From assembly GCA_900551555.1 (NCBI GenBank), contig URWC01000060.1, forward strand, positions 1 to 10,227: a stretch of DNA of 10,227 nt. Direction: 5' to 3'. This stretch comes from an uncultured Collinsella sp. (GTDB lineage: Bacteria; Actinomycetota; Coriobacteriia; Coriobacteriales; Coriobacteriaceae). The first letter of the stretch is position 1. Every line of letters begins with the position of its first letter. Of the stretch, positions 1 through 5,731 are shown in pieces. A program made the translations under genes and the position numbers. The notes under the pieces are model-generated. The model worked only from the letters and a program-made list of their open reading frames with translations, was not told the origin of the DNA and did not search any database.

Positions 1-1405
1 CGGTCAGGGGGACGACCTTATCGCCCTCGTAGATATGGGTGCACAGGCCGATCACCACGTCGGGCGCGCCCTTGGTGTACTGCTCATATTCGCCGTCCAG
101 GGTCTCGACGACCACGGACATCATCTTGCGGCCCGAGTCGAACGGGGCCTCGCCCACGCGCGGGTGCTCGGCAGTCAGGCCAGTGAGACCAGCCTTGCCG
201 GCATCGTTGACGAGCGCGCACTCAGTCGGCTCGCCCACGGCCTCGCTCAGCTCCTCGTCCCACTGGGCGTCGGAGCACAGCGCCATGCCGGCCAGGAACT
301 TCTCCTTAGGCGCAGCGAGCTCGTGCTTGACGACAGTCATCTTGTTTTGGGTAAGGGTACCGGTCTTGTCGGAGCAGATGGTCTGCGTGCAGCCGAGAGT
401 CTCGACGGCAGAGAGCTTGCGGATGATTGCCTGGCGCTTGGCCATCTTGGTCACGCCAAGCGACAGCACGATGGTCACGACGGCGACCAGGCCCTCGGGG
501 ATGGCAGCGACGGCGAGCGAGACGGCGACCATAAAGGTATCGAGCAGAGCGGTCGGGTCGGTAAGAACGTTGCCCACGCCGTGGCGGATGATATCAACGC
601 CAAAGATGACGACGCAGATGACGATAACCATGATGGTGAGGATGCGGCTGAGCTCGGCAAGCTTCACCTGCAGCGGCGTGAGCTCTTCCTTGGCCTCGGC
701 CAGGGCACCGGCGATCTTGCCCATCTCGGTATCCATGCCGGTACCGACTACGACGGCGCGGCCACGGCCGTACACCACGGTAGAGCCCATGTAGCACATG
801 TTCTTGCGGTCGCCGAGCGGCACGTCATCGGTGCCGGTGGCGAGCTCGATCACGTTGGCATGCTTCTCGACAGGCACGGACTCGCCGGTGAGTGCAGCCT
901 CTTCGATCTTCATCGTGGCGCTCTCGAGCACGCGGCAGTCAGCCGGGACGGAGTCGCCCGCCTCGAGCATGATCACGTCACCGGGCACGAGCTCGGCGCT
1001 CGGCAGGTGCACGAGCTTGCCGTCGCGCAGCACCTTGGACTGCGCCGCGCTCATCTCCTGCAGGGCCTCGAGAGCCTCCTCGCTCTTGGCCTCCTGGACC
1101 ACGCCCAGCACCGAGTTGACGATAACGACGAACATGATGATGGCGACGTCGGCAAAGTCGGGTTCGCCCTTGACCATGCCCGTGAGCGCGCTGATAACGG
1201 CGGCAACGATCAGCATAATGACCATGGGGTCGGCCATCTGCTCAAAGAAGCGCTTCCACAGCGGCGTCTTCTCGGCTTCCTCGAGCTTGTTAGGGCCTGT
1301 CTTGGCGAGGCGCGACGACGCCTCATCGTTGCTCAGGCCGAGGTTCTCATCGACACCTTGGTCGCTGAGTACCTCCGCCGCGGCGGACAGGTATTCCTTT
1401 TGCAT
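1..1405 (-). CDS. Calcium-type P-type ATPase (P2 family), N-terminal 468 residues, cut by window edge
   Basis: Cation pump of the cytoplasmic membrane, most like bacterial calcium-transporting (SERCA/PMCA-like) P2 ATPases, which export Ca2+ using ATP. Translation from the ATG at 1405 gives an N-terminal cation-ATPase domain (about 1-55), paired membrane segments about 60-77 and 86-103, the actuator domain with TGES at 173-176, membrane segments about 255-272 and 288-315 holding the calcium-site motif PEGL (303-306, E304), the phosphorylation motif DKTGTLT with D346, and the nucleotide-binding KGAP with K445. The rest of the N domain, the P-domain hinge and the last six membrane helices lie beyond the left edge (family length is about 850-900). 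AGGAGGGG ends 7 nt before the ATG and fixes the start. The gene is divergent from pyk. Ca2+ is inferred from M4 and overall likeness; a related divalent ion is possible. Its leader appears structured (see 1406-1509). Confidence 0.93.
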   Translation of the reverse strand, partial: MQKEYLSAAAEVLSDQGVDENLGLSNDEASSRLAKTGPNKLEEAEKTPLWKRFFEQMADPMVIMLIVAAVISALTGMVKGEPDFADVAIIMFVVIVNSVLGVVQEAKSEEALEALQEMSAAQSKVLRDGKLVHLPSAELVPGDVIMLEAGDSVPADCRVLESATMKIEEAALTGESVPVEKHANVIELATGTDDVPLGDRKNMCYMGSTVVYGRGRAVVVGTGMDTEMGKIAGALAEAKEELTPLQVKLAELSRILTIMVIVICVVIFGVDIIRHGVGNVLTDPTALLDTFMVAVSLAVAAIPEGLVAVVTIVLSLGVTKMAKRQAIIRKLSAVETLGCTQTICSDKTGTLTQNKMTVVKHELAAPKEKFLAGMALCSDAQWDEELSEAVGEPTECALVNDAGKAGLTGLTAEHPRVGEAPFDSGRKMMSVVVETLDGEYEQYTKGAPDVVIGLCTHIYEGDKVVPLT

Positions 1406-1509
1406 ATAGAGTCCCCTCCTGGGATTCGGGCCACTCAGCAGATTGATGCCCGATCATAATTCCCAGGAGAAGGGCAAGGGCTCATCAAGGCTGCCGTGCT
1501 GAGCGGCAG
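1406..1509 (-). promoter_or_regulatory. Candidate structured leader RNA (two-state, Shine-Dalgarno-sequestering) of the P-type ATPase
   Basis: Read on the minus strand, the leader can form two incompatible sets of pairs. State A: an 11-bp helix between 1497-1507 and 1430-1440 (one G-U), enclosing a 6-bp helix between 1483-1488 (UUGAUG) and 1443-1448 (CAUCAA), which continues as CCC/GGG (1478-1480 with 1449-1451) after a bulge. State B: CUCCUGGGA-type pairing, where 1461-1469 is perfectly complementary over 9 bp to 1416-1424. That second segment contains the start of the Shine-Dalgarno sequence (1413-1420), and two further G-U pairs can extend the helix over more of it. State B crosses state A, so they cannot both form as simple helices. 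The G-U in state A would be a C-A mismatch on the other strand, so the fold belongs to the ATPase transcript. There is no U-run, which suggests translational control. I found no match to the yybP-ykoY signature motifs. The ligand, if any, is unknown. Confidence 0.55.
1413..1420 (-). promoter_or_regulatory. Shine-Dalgarno of the P-type ATPase, partly inside an inverted repeat
   Basis: AGGAGGGG on the minus strand, 7 nt before the ATG at 1405. It decides the start of the ATPase. Its first five bases (AGGAG, 1416-1420) are part of the 9-base segment complementary to 1461-1469, so access by ribosomes could depend on how the leader folds. Confidence 0.85.
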
Positions 1510-1752
1510 TTGATAGTGGAGCTATGGTACCCCAAAGCAACGCGTCTAGCCAAAACAATCCATTTGGAAATATGGTCCATAAGCAACGATGCAGACCGTA
1601 TGATGCTCAACATTGATAAAACGTTTTTTCTTCGGTGCGTCGCCAAACTAAAATATCGCCCAGATAGCAGCGGTTAGAACGGTTGGTAAAGTTTTTGCAT
1701 ATACCGTTTTTCCGCAAAAAATGAACTTCTAATTCGGCATACGGTCGATTTT
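1510..1752. other. Divergent intergenic region between the ATPase leader and the pyk promoter
   Basis: No open reading frame of quality and no RNA gene is seen here; the stretch is richer in A and T than the flanking genes. It must hold the ATPase promoter on the minus strand. The best guess is TTGGCT at 1545-1550 and TACCAT at 1521-1526 with an 18-nt spacer, a weak match. A short motif ATACGGT recurs: inverted at 1595-1601 and direct at 1739-1745, with a near copy (ATACCGT) at 1701-1707; this may be a regulator site or chance. Confidence 0.35.
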
Positions 1753-1772
1753 TTGGGGTATTCGGTCGGCAT
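1733..1772 (+). repeat. Short spaced direct repeats at the pyk promoter (possible operator)
   Basis: CGGTCG occurs at 1742-1747 and 1763-1768, exactly 21 bp apart, about two turns of the helix. TCGGCAT occurs at 1734-1740 and 1766-1772, 32 bp apart, about three turns. The second copies sit between the -35 and -10 regions of the pyk promoter, so a protein bound there would block polymerase. The regulator is unknown, and the repeats are short enough that chance cannot be excluded. Confidence 0.3.
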
Positions 1773-1783
1773 TTCGTTATAAT
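1753..1783 (+). promoter_or_regulatory. Probable pyk promoter
   Basis: A perfect -10 TATAAT lies at 1778-1783. The best -35 is TTGGGG at 1753-1758 with a long 19-nt spacer, so the -35 is weak and an activator or an alternative element may help. Transcription would start near 1790, leaving a leader of about 57 nt before the ATG at 1847. Confidence 0.6.
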
Positions 1784-1830
1784 CATCTCAGTTTTATTTC
1801 TTATGGTTTATCTATCAGCGCAAGACGATG

Positions 1831-1846
1831 TCAGATGGAGGTCTGA
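1831..1846 (+). promoter_or_regulatory. pyk ribosome binding site in the loop of a small hairpin
   Basis: TCAGA (1831-1835) and TCTGA (1842-1846) are perfect 5-bp arms flanking a 6-nt loop TGGAGG, which is the Shine-Dalgarno sequence. The right arm abuts the ATG at 1847, so the spacer is 5 nt. The hairpin would display the site rather than hide it, though the short stem may be marginally stable. Confidence 0.6.
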
Positions 1847-3307
1847 ATGTACAAGCGCACCAAGATTGTATGCACCATGGGTCCCGCCTGCGATAGCGAC
1901 GAGACCATCCGCGAGATGATCAAGGCGGGCATGAACGTCGCCCGTTTTAACTTCTCGCACGGATCCTACGACGAGCACCACGGTCGCATCGAGCGCGTCC
2001 GTCGTATTTCCAAGGAGCTCGGTCTGCCCGTCGGCATCCTGCTCGACACCAAGGGCCCCGAGGTCCGCACCGGCCTTCTGGTCGACGGCAAGAAGGTTGC
2101 CGTCAAGACCGGCGATAAGATCGTCGTCACCGCTCAGCCCACGTCCGAGGATTTCCACGGCACCTCTGAGCACATCTCCCTCGACTACCTGGCTCTGCCC
2201 TCCGAGGTCGAGAAGGGCTCCCTCATCCTGATCGATGACGGCCTGGTTGCCCTCGAGGTCGAGTCCGTCGACGGCCAGGACATGACCTGCGTCGTCAAGA
2301 ACGACGGCCTGATCGGCGAGCGCAAGGGCGTCAACATGCCCAACGTCAACATCTCGCTGCCCGCCATCACCGAGCGCGATCGTCAGGACATCCTCTTTGG
2401 CCTGACCGAGAACATCGACTACATCGCCGCTTCCTTCATCCGTGACGGCGAGTCCGTCCGCGGCATCCGCGAGCTTTGCCGCGAGAACGGCGGCGAGCAC
2501 GTGACGATCTTCCCGAAGATCGAGTGCGCCCTGGGCGTCGAGAACTTCGACGAGATTCTCGAGGCTTCCGACGGCATCATGGTCGCCCGTGGCGACCTGG
2601 GCATCGAGATCAAGCCCGAGCTCGTTCCGCACATCCAGAAGGAGATCATCGCCAAGTGCAACGCGGCCTACAAGCCCGTTATCACCGCTACGCAGATGCT
2701 CGACTCCATGCAGCAGAACCCGCGCCCGACGCGCGCCGAGGTTGCCGACGTTGCTAACGCCATCTACGACGGCACCGACGCCGTTATGCTCTCTGGCGAG
2801 TCCGCTGCCGGTAAGTACCCGGTCGAGGCCGTTAAGATGCAGGCCAGCATTGCTCTCGAGACTGAGAAGTACCTCCCGGCTCACGCTCCGCTCGAGGTTC
2901 CGGCTGACGCTCACGGCACCCGCGTCGTCAACAACGTTGTGGGTATGTCCGCTGTGAACATGGCTACCACCGTTGGCGCCAAGTGCATCACCGTGCCGAC
3001 GACCACCGGTCGTACCGCTCGCCTGATCTCGCACTTCCGTCCCAACATGCCGATCTGCGCGTTCTCCCGCCACGAGTGGGCCGTCCAGCAGATGATTATG
3101 TACTGGGGCGTTATCCCGCACCAGGCCGAGATCACCCAGGGCACCGTCAACGGCACGATCGTCAAGGCGATCGAGACCGCTAAGGAGCTCGGCTACGTCG
3201 AGACTGGCGACCTGACCGTCGCTACCGCCGGCGATCCCCGCATGAGCGTCCAGCTCGAGGACAAGGTCTCCTCGACCAACGTCGCTTACGTCGCTCAGGT
3301 GCGCTAA
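1847..3307 (+). CDS. pyk: Pyruvate kinase
   Basis: Cytoplasmic glycolytic enzyme that transfers phosphate from phosphoenolpyruvate to ADP, giving pyruvate and ATP. The 486-residue product has the normal length for the form without the extra C-terminal PEP-utilizer-like domain found in Bacillus. Visible motifs: TKIVCTMGPA at 5-14, NFSHG at 35-39, DTKGPEVRTG at 67-76, B domain about 75-170, the catalytic lysine K224 in IFPKIE, the metal-binding stretch ARGDLGIE at 247-254, TATQMLDSM at 280-288, DGTDAVMLSGESAAGKYP at 308-325, and a C-terminal regulatory domain from about 355. E72 in KGPE corresponds to the glutamate of K+-dependent pyruvate kinases (lysine in K+-independent ones), so K+ dependence is predicted. 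The codon use is strongly biased, as expected for a highly expressed gene. It is monocistronic, with its own promoter and terminator. Confidence 0.98.
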   Translation: MYKRTKIVCTMGPACDSDETIREMIKAGMNVARFNFSHGSYDEHHGRIERVRRISKELGLPVGILLDTKGPEVRTGLLVDGKKVAVKTGDKIVVTAQPTSEDFHGTSEHISLDYLALPSEVEKGSLILIDDGLVALEVESVDGQDMTCVVKNDGLIGERKGVNMPNVNISLPAITERDRQDILFGLTENIDYIAASFIRDGESVRGIRELCRENGGEHVTIFPKIECALGVENFDEILEASDGIMVARGDLGIEIKPELVPHIQKEIIAKCNAAYKPVITATQMLDSMQQNPRPTRAEVADVANAIYDGTDAVMLSGESAAGKYPVEAVKMQASIALETEKYLPAHAPLEVPADAHGTRVVNNVVGMSAVNMATTVGAKCITVPTTTGRTARLISHFRPNMPICAFSRHEWAVQQMIMYWGVIPHQAEITQGTVNGTIVKAIETAKELGYVETGDLTVATAGDPRMSVQLEDKVSSTNVAYVAQVR

Positions 3308-3335
3308 ATCGCACTTGCAAGCAGACTTGCATTGC

Positions 3336-3372
3336 AAAGGGCCCGGAAGGCTTCGCCTTCCGGGCCCTTTTT
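3336..3372 (+). terminator. Intrinsic terminator of pyk
   Basis: A perfect 16-bp GC-rich stem, AAAGGGCCCGGAAGGC at 3336-3351 and its complement at 3355-3370, closes on a tiny TTC loop and is followed by T residues to 3372. It begins 28 nt after the pyk stop codon. The A-run on the left also makes it a possible terminator for the opposite strand. Confidence 0.95.
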
Positions 3373-3551
3373 CTGTGCGCTAAAGCCGGGGCACGGCAAA
3401 ACACGCGCCCATTTCTTTACCAAAAGCGCGAAATCCGCCCTTCAAGGCCCAGAACTAGGACTCCTGGCTCCAAAAGTGTTCGCCCGGCGGCAAACCCACA
3501 CCCCGTGCAGAGCTGCTATATCGTTTTAGCAAGGTCAAGATCAGCCACGTT
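3373..3551. other. Intergenic stretch with no recognised feature
   Basis: I see no convincing reading frame, RNA gene or promoter here. A 10-base direct repeat GTGCGCTAAA occurs at the pyk end (3299-3308) and again at 3375-3384, on both sides of the terminator; it may be a trace of a small local duplication or chance. Confidence 0.4.
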
Positions 3552-3679
3552 TTCGGAAGTATGCGGCAAATTCTGAGACCTCCGAGCACACCCCGTTTTT
3601 TCGCAACAAAATGCCTGATAAACTAGCCTCAAAAGCCAGGTCTGCTCACAGGGTTCAGATTTTGCCGCATACTTCCGAA
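3552..3679. repeat. 128-bp imperfect inverted repeat (MITE-like or large operator)
   Basis: The outer 19 bases are a perfect inverted pair: TTCGGAAGTATGCGGCAAA at 3552-3570 and its reverse complement at 3661-3679. Without gaps the likeness continues inwards, 21 of 31 positions between 3571-3601 and the complement of 3630-3660, so the arms are about 50 bp (40 of 50 identical) around a 28-bp centre (3602-3629). The decay from perfect ends to a divergent middle resembles terminal inverted repeats of a small non-autonomous element or a conserved pair of protein sites. No target-site duplication is apparent. It ends exactly where the candidate -35 of the next gene begins. Confidence 0.85.
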
Positions 3680-3707
3680 TTGACGCTGGCACTCCTTAAT
3701 CCATAGG
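3680..3707 (+). promoter_or_regulatory. Weak candidate promoter of the AbiEi/DUF559-like gene
   Basis: TTGACG at 3680-3685 is a good -35 match that directly follows the inverted repeat. The -10 is poor: CATAGG at 3702-3707 with a 16-nt spacer is the best I find. If real, transcription starts near 3714, only about 20 nt before the GTG start. Confidence 0.3.
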
Positions 3708-3721
3708 CACGCTTTTCAGAC

Positions 3722-3727
3722 AGGAGG
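3722..3727 (+). promoter_or_regulatory. Shine-Dalgarno fixing a GTG start
   Basis: AGGAGG with a 5-nt spacer to the GTG at 3733. The first in-frame ATG is far inside the conserved N-terminal part, so GTG is the likely start. Confidence 0.8.
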
Positions 3728-3732
3728 GCATC

Positions 3733-4806
3733 GTGGATCTGACGCTATGCGGCCAAACTGCTTTTAACTATCACCGCATCCCGCCGCAAATACTGGGTCT
3801 TTACCCTGCCATTAGCCTTGGCAATATGGATCGCAGATGTTGCGGCCTCAGAAGTCATGCGGTTGTAAAAGACCTGCTTCACGCACCGCTTCACAGGCTT
3901 GTATTCACCCGGGCACAATCCGGGTCGCGAAGCCTGTTTAAATCGCATCTCCTGACCCAAGAGCCACCTCCTGGGTCGTTTAGGCAGACTGAGCATGGAT
4001 TTGATGTCACGTCGCCCGAGTTTACGCTGCTCAACCTTGCTGCGAAGGTCTCACGCAACCAGTTACTCATGGCTTGCTACGAGATGTGCGGCTCCTTTGC
4101 AGTGTTTAAGCCCTGCGAGCGAACGCAGCAACAACTCGATGAATCTATTTCGCTTAAGCTCATTCCACCCAACTGCGGCTGGGAGCGAGTTAACGACACC
4201 AAGGGCAATGACACCAACCTGTGGAAGCGCCAACCGCTCCTCAGCGCGGCGGATATCGCCGCGTTCGCTAAGCAGGCCGCAGGCCTGCGCGGCGTTAAGC
4301 AGCTCCGCTGGGCGGCCGAGCACATGACGGGGCAGACCGCCTCGCCTTTCGAAGTCCAAACATCCATACTCGTCTCACTCCCCCGTGACGAGGGCGGCCT
4401 GGGTATCGGCATCACCAACAACGTGCGCATCCCACTCAGCGACGCCGCGCGCTCGCTGTATGACAAAACCTGCTGCTACGCCGATATCCTCATCGAGAGC
4501 GCCACCGACAGCATGGGCGTCATTTTGGAATGCCAAGGCCGCTCCGCCCACGATGGCGAAGCCGCAAGCCTCTCCGATGCCGAACGCACCACCGCGCTCA
4601 CCAGCATGGGCTACGATGTCATACAAATTACCTACGACCAGATCAAGGACAAGAAGAGCTTTAACAACATCGCCGAGCTCATTCATAAAAAGGCGGGGCT
4701 CCCCTACATCCCAAAGACCGATCAGGAACGTACCGCTGAAAATGCCCTGCGACGGGAGCTGTTGGTCGATTGGGTTGAACTGTTCACCGTTAAGCCGGCC
4801 GGCTAG
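3733..4806 (+). CDS. AbiEi-like / DUF559-like protein with probable PD-(D/E)XK-like C-terminal domain
   Basis: Not a named gene. The 357-residue product resembles actinobacterial proteins in which an AbiEi-antitoxin-like or DNA-binding N-terminal part is joined to a DUF559/Vsr-like domain. Visible: TAFNYHRIPPQ at 9-19, a VTSPEFTLLNLA segment at 92-103 (the usual SPE-LL-LA pattern), YEMCGSF at 116-122, the linker RGVKQLRWAAE-TASPFE around 186-207, and a C-terminal core with D251, ECQG at 266-269 (E266, Q268), H273, R285 and the strand YDVIQITYDQI at 294-304. D251 and E266-x-Q268 would be the metal site of a PD-(D/E)XK fold, but the usual E-x-K or EYDG is altered. The start is GTG, supported by AGGAGG at 3722-3727, 5 nt upstream. 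Codon use in the N-terminal third is less GC-rich than in pyk, which may reflect transfer. No partner toxin is adjacent. No signal peptide or membrane segment is seen. Confidence 0.6.
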   Translation: MDLTLCGQTAFNYHRIPPQILGLYPAISLGNMDRRCCGLRSHAVVKDLLHAPLHRLVFTRAQSGSRSLFKSHLLTQEPPPGSFRQTEHGFDVTSPEFTLLNLAAKVSRNQLLMACYEMCGSFAVFKPCERTQQQLDESISLKLIPPNCGWERVNDTKGNDTNLWKRQPLLSAADIAAFAKQAAGLRGVKQLRWAAEHMTGQTASPFEVQTSILVSLPRDEGGLGIGITNNVRIPLSDAARSLYDKTCCYADILIESATDSMGVILECQGRSAHDGEAASLSDAERTTALTSMGYDVIQITYDQIKDKKSFNNIAELIHKKAGLPYIPKTDQERTAENALRRELLVDWVELFTVKPAG

Positions 4807-5651
4807 CAGCTAGCGATCAGAGGGACTGCGGGGACGTCCGAAGCGGCAACGCGAGCCGCAAAGCCTGCCTCGGTCAGCTCGATGACCTCGGTAAACGTTG
4901 CGTCGAAGAATTTCTCGGTCAGCAGGCGGTATGGCGGATGGTCGGGCTCGCCGGGGTTTTCGCGCACGATCTCGTGCATAACGCCGATGGTCTTGAGCAC
5001 ATACTCCTTATGGATGGGATACTGCCCAAAACGCGTCGCAGCGGTATACAGGCGATCGGTCGCACGCGGGATGGAAACAATGCCCAGCGTCTTGCCAAAC
5101 CAGTCAAAGTCACCTTGCTTTTTAATGCGGAACTCCTCGCACGGCTTGCCGCCGTGCGCCTCCAGGTACTGATTCACGCGCGTATTCCATACGGTATCGG
5201 CCACCAGATGCGACCAGACACCCAGTGTCAAATCGAGCAACGACTGCGCCACGTCCTCGGACGCAAGCGAGAACTCACAGGCGCCGGGACCGGCAACCGG
5301 CTCGGCATCCTTGTAGCGCTGGGGATAGTGCACGCGATTCAGTCGCTCGCGCTCCTCGACAATCGAGGTAGCCGCGGCTGGCGCACCGGTGGGCGAACTT
5401 TTAAGCAACGGTGCCACATAGGTATCCCAGAACTCATGCTCACGAGGCTTAGGGATAGGCTCGGGCTTTGCAAAGTGCGTAATGCGGTACGGGATGGGAT
5501 CGGCGATGCCAGGGACCATATAGCCCACGAAGATATCCGGAACCACGCAGCCAAACAAAAAGGCATTGCGGTCGCGCACGCTATTGGCAAGCGCACCGGT
5601 GCGCTCCAGCAAACGCTCCGTCTGAGCGATATGAATGTTCCAACTTGGCAT
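4803..5651 (-). CDS. Zinc-dependent phospholipase C family protein
   Basis: Member of the family of clostridial alpha-toxin-like zinc phospholipases (Zn_dep_PLPC type); the bacterial cytoplasmic members have unknown substrates. The 282-residue product from the ATG at 5651 begins PSWNIHIAQTE and shows the likely metal ligands H6, D39 (in FGCVVPDI, 33-40), H59 (in RITHF), and H148 with D152 in GVWSHLVADTVWN at 144-156. There is no signal peptide and the N-terminal tryptophan used as a ligand in secreted enzymes is not exposed, so an intracellular or non-toxin role is likely. An ATG at 5663 would add four residues; I prefer 5651 because GGGGGTG lies just before it and the possible -10 is very close. 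It follows the ECF operon by about 80 nt on the same strand and may be partly read through. Its end overlaps the convergent gene by 4 bp. Confidence 0.85.
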   Translation of the reverse strand: MPSWNIHIAQTERLLERTGALANSVRDRNAFLFGCVVPDIFVGYMVPGIADPIPYRITHFAKPEPIPKPREHEFWDTYVAPLLKSSPTGAPAAATSIVEERERLNRVHYPQRYKDAEPVAGPGACEFSLASEDVAQSLLDLTLGVWSHLVADTVWNTRVNQYLEAHGGKPCEEFRIKKQGDFDWFGKTLGIVSIPRATDRLYTAATRFGQYPIHKEYVLKTIGVMHEIVRENPGEPDHPPYRLLTEKFFDATFTEVIELTEAGFAARVAASDVPAVPLIASC

Positions 5652-5677
5652 AGCCACCCCCATAAAAAACCTGGATA

Positions 5678-5683
5678 ACTATA
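5678..5683 (-). promoter_or_regulatory. Possible -10 element for the phospholipase-like gene
   Basis: TATAGT on the minus strand, with no convincing -35 at the right distance. Transcription would start near 5671, giving a leader of about 20 nt to the ATG at 5651. Confidence 0.3.
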
Positions 5684-5695
5684 CCATCACGGCAA

Positions 5696-5711
5696 AGCCG
5701 CGCGGGCGGCT
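5696..5711 (-). terminator. Weak hairpin after the ECF operon
   Basis: AGCCGC and GCGGCT form a 6-bp GC-rich stem with a 4-nt loop, 21 nt after the stop of the ATPase gene. Only three T residues follow on the minus strand, so termination is probably partial and transcripts may continue into the phospholipase-like gene. Confidence 0.4.
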
Positions 5712-5731
5712 ACGCACGCTCTACGCAGCAA

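Noticed and set aside
1347..1457. A 36-codon upstream frame in the ATPase leader starting at 1457 and overlapping the gene start
   Set aside because: Its ATG has no good Shine-Dalgarno, and it runs out of frame into the gene; the RNA pairing explains the region better, though a leader peptide cannot be excluded.
35..1459. A 474-codon plus-strand frame opposite the P-type ATPase
   Set aside because: The product is low-complexity His/Asp-rich and the opposite strand has all P-type ATPase motifs; it is an antisense shadow.
1406..1530. yybP-ykoY manganese riboswitch before the ATPase
   Set aside because: The hallmark GGGGAGUAG and CAACAUACUC segments are not found; only a weak likeness around a CUAUCAAC stretch.
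1808..3337. A 509-codon open frame antisense to pyk
   Set aside because: It is a shadow of the biased codon use of pyk; its Asp/Val/Leu-rich product has no family likeness, while the plus frame is a complete pyruvate kinase.
3299..3384. Direct repeat GTGCGCTAAA flanking the pyk terminator as a sign of insertion
   Set aside because: Ten bases, one copy within the coding end of pyk; no other element features between them except the terminator, so chance or a minor duplication is more likely.
3332..3529. A 65-codon plus-strand frame after pyk
   Set aside because: It begins inside the terminator stem, has no ribosome site and a composition unlike real proteins.
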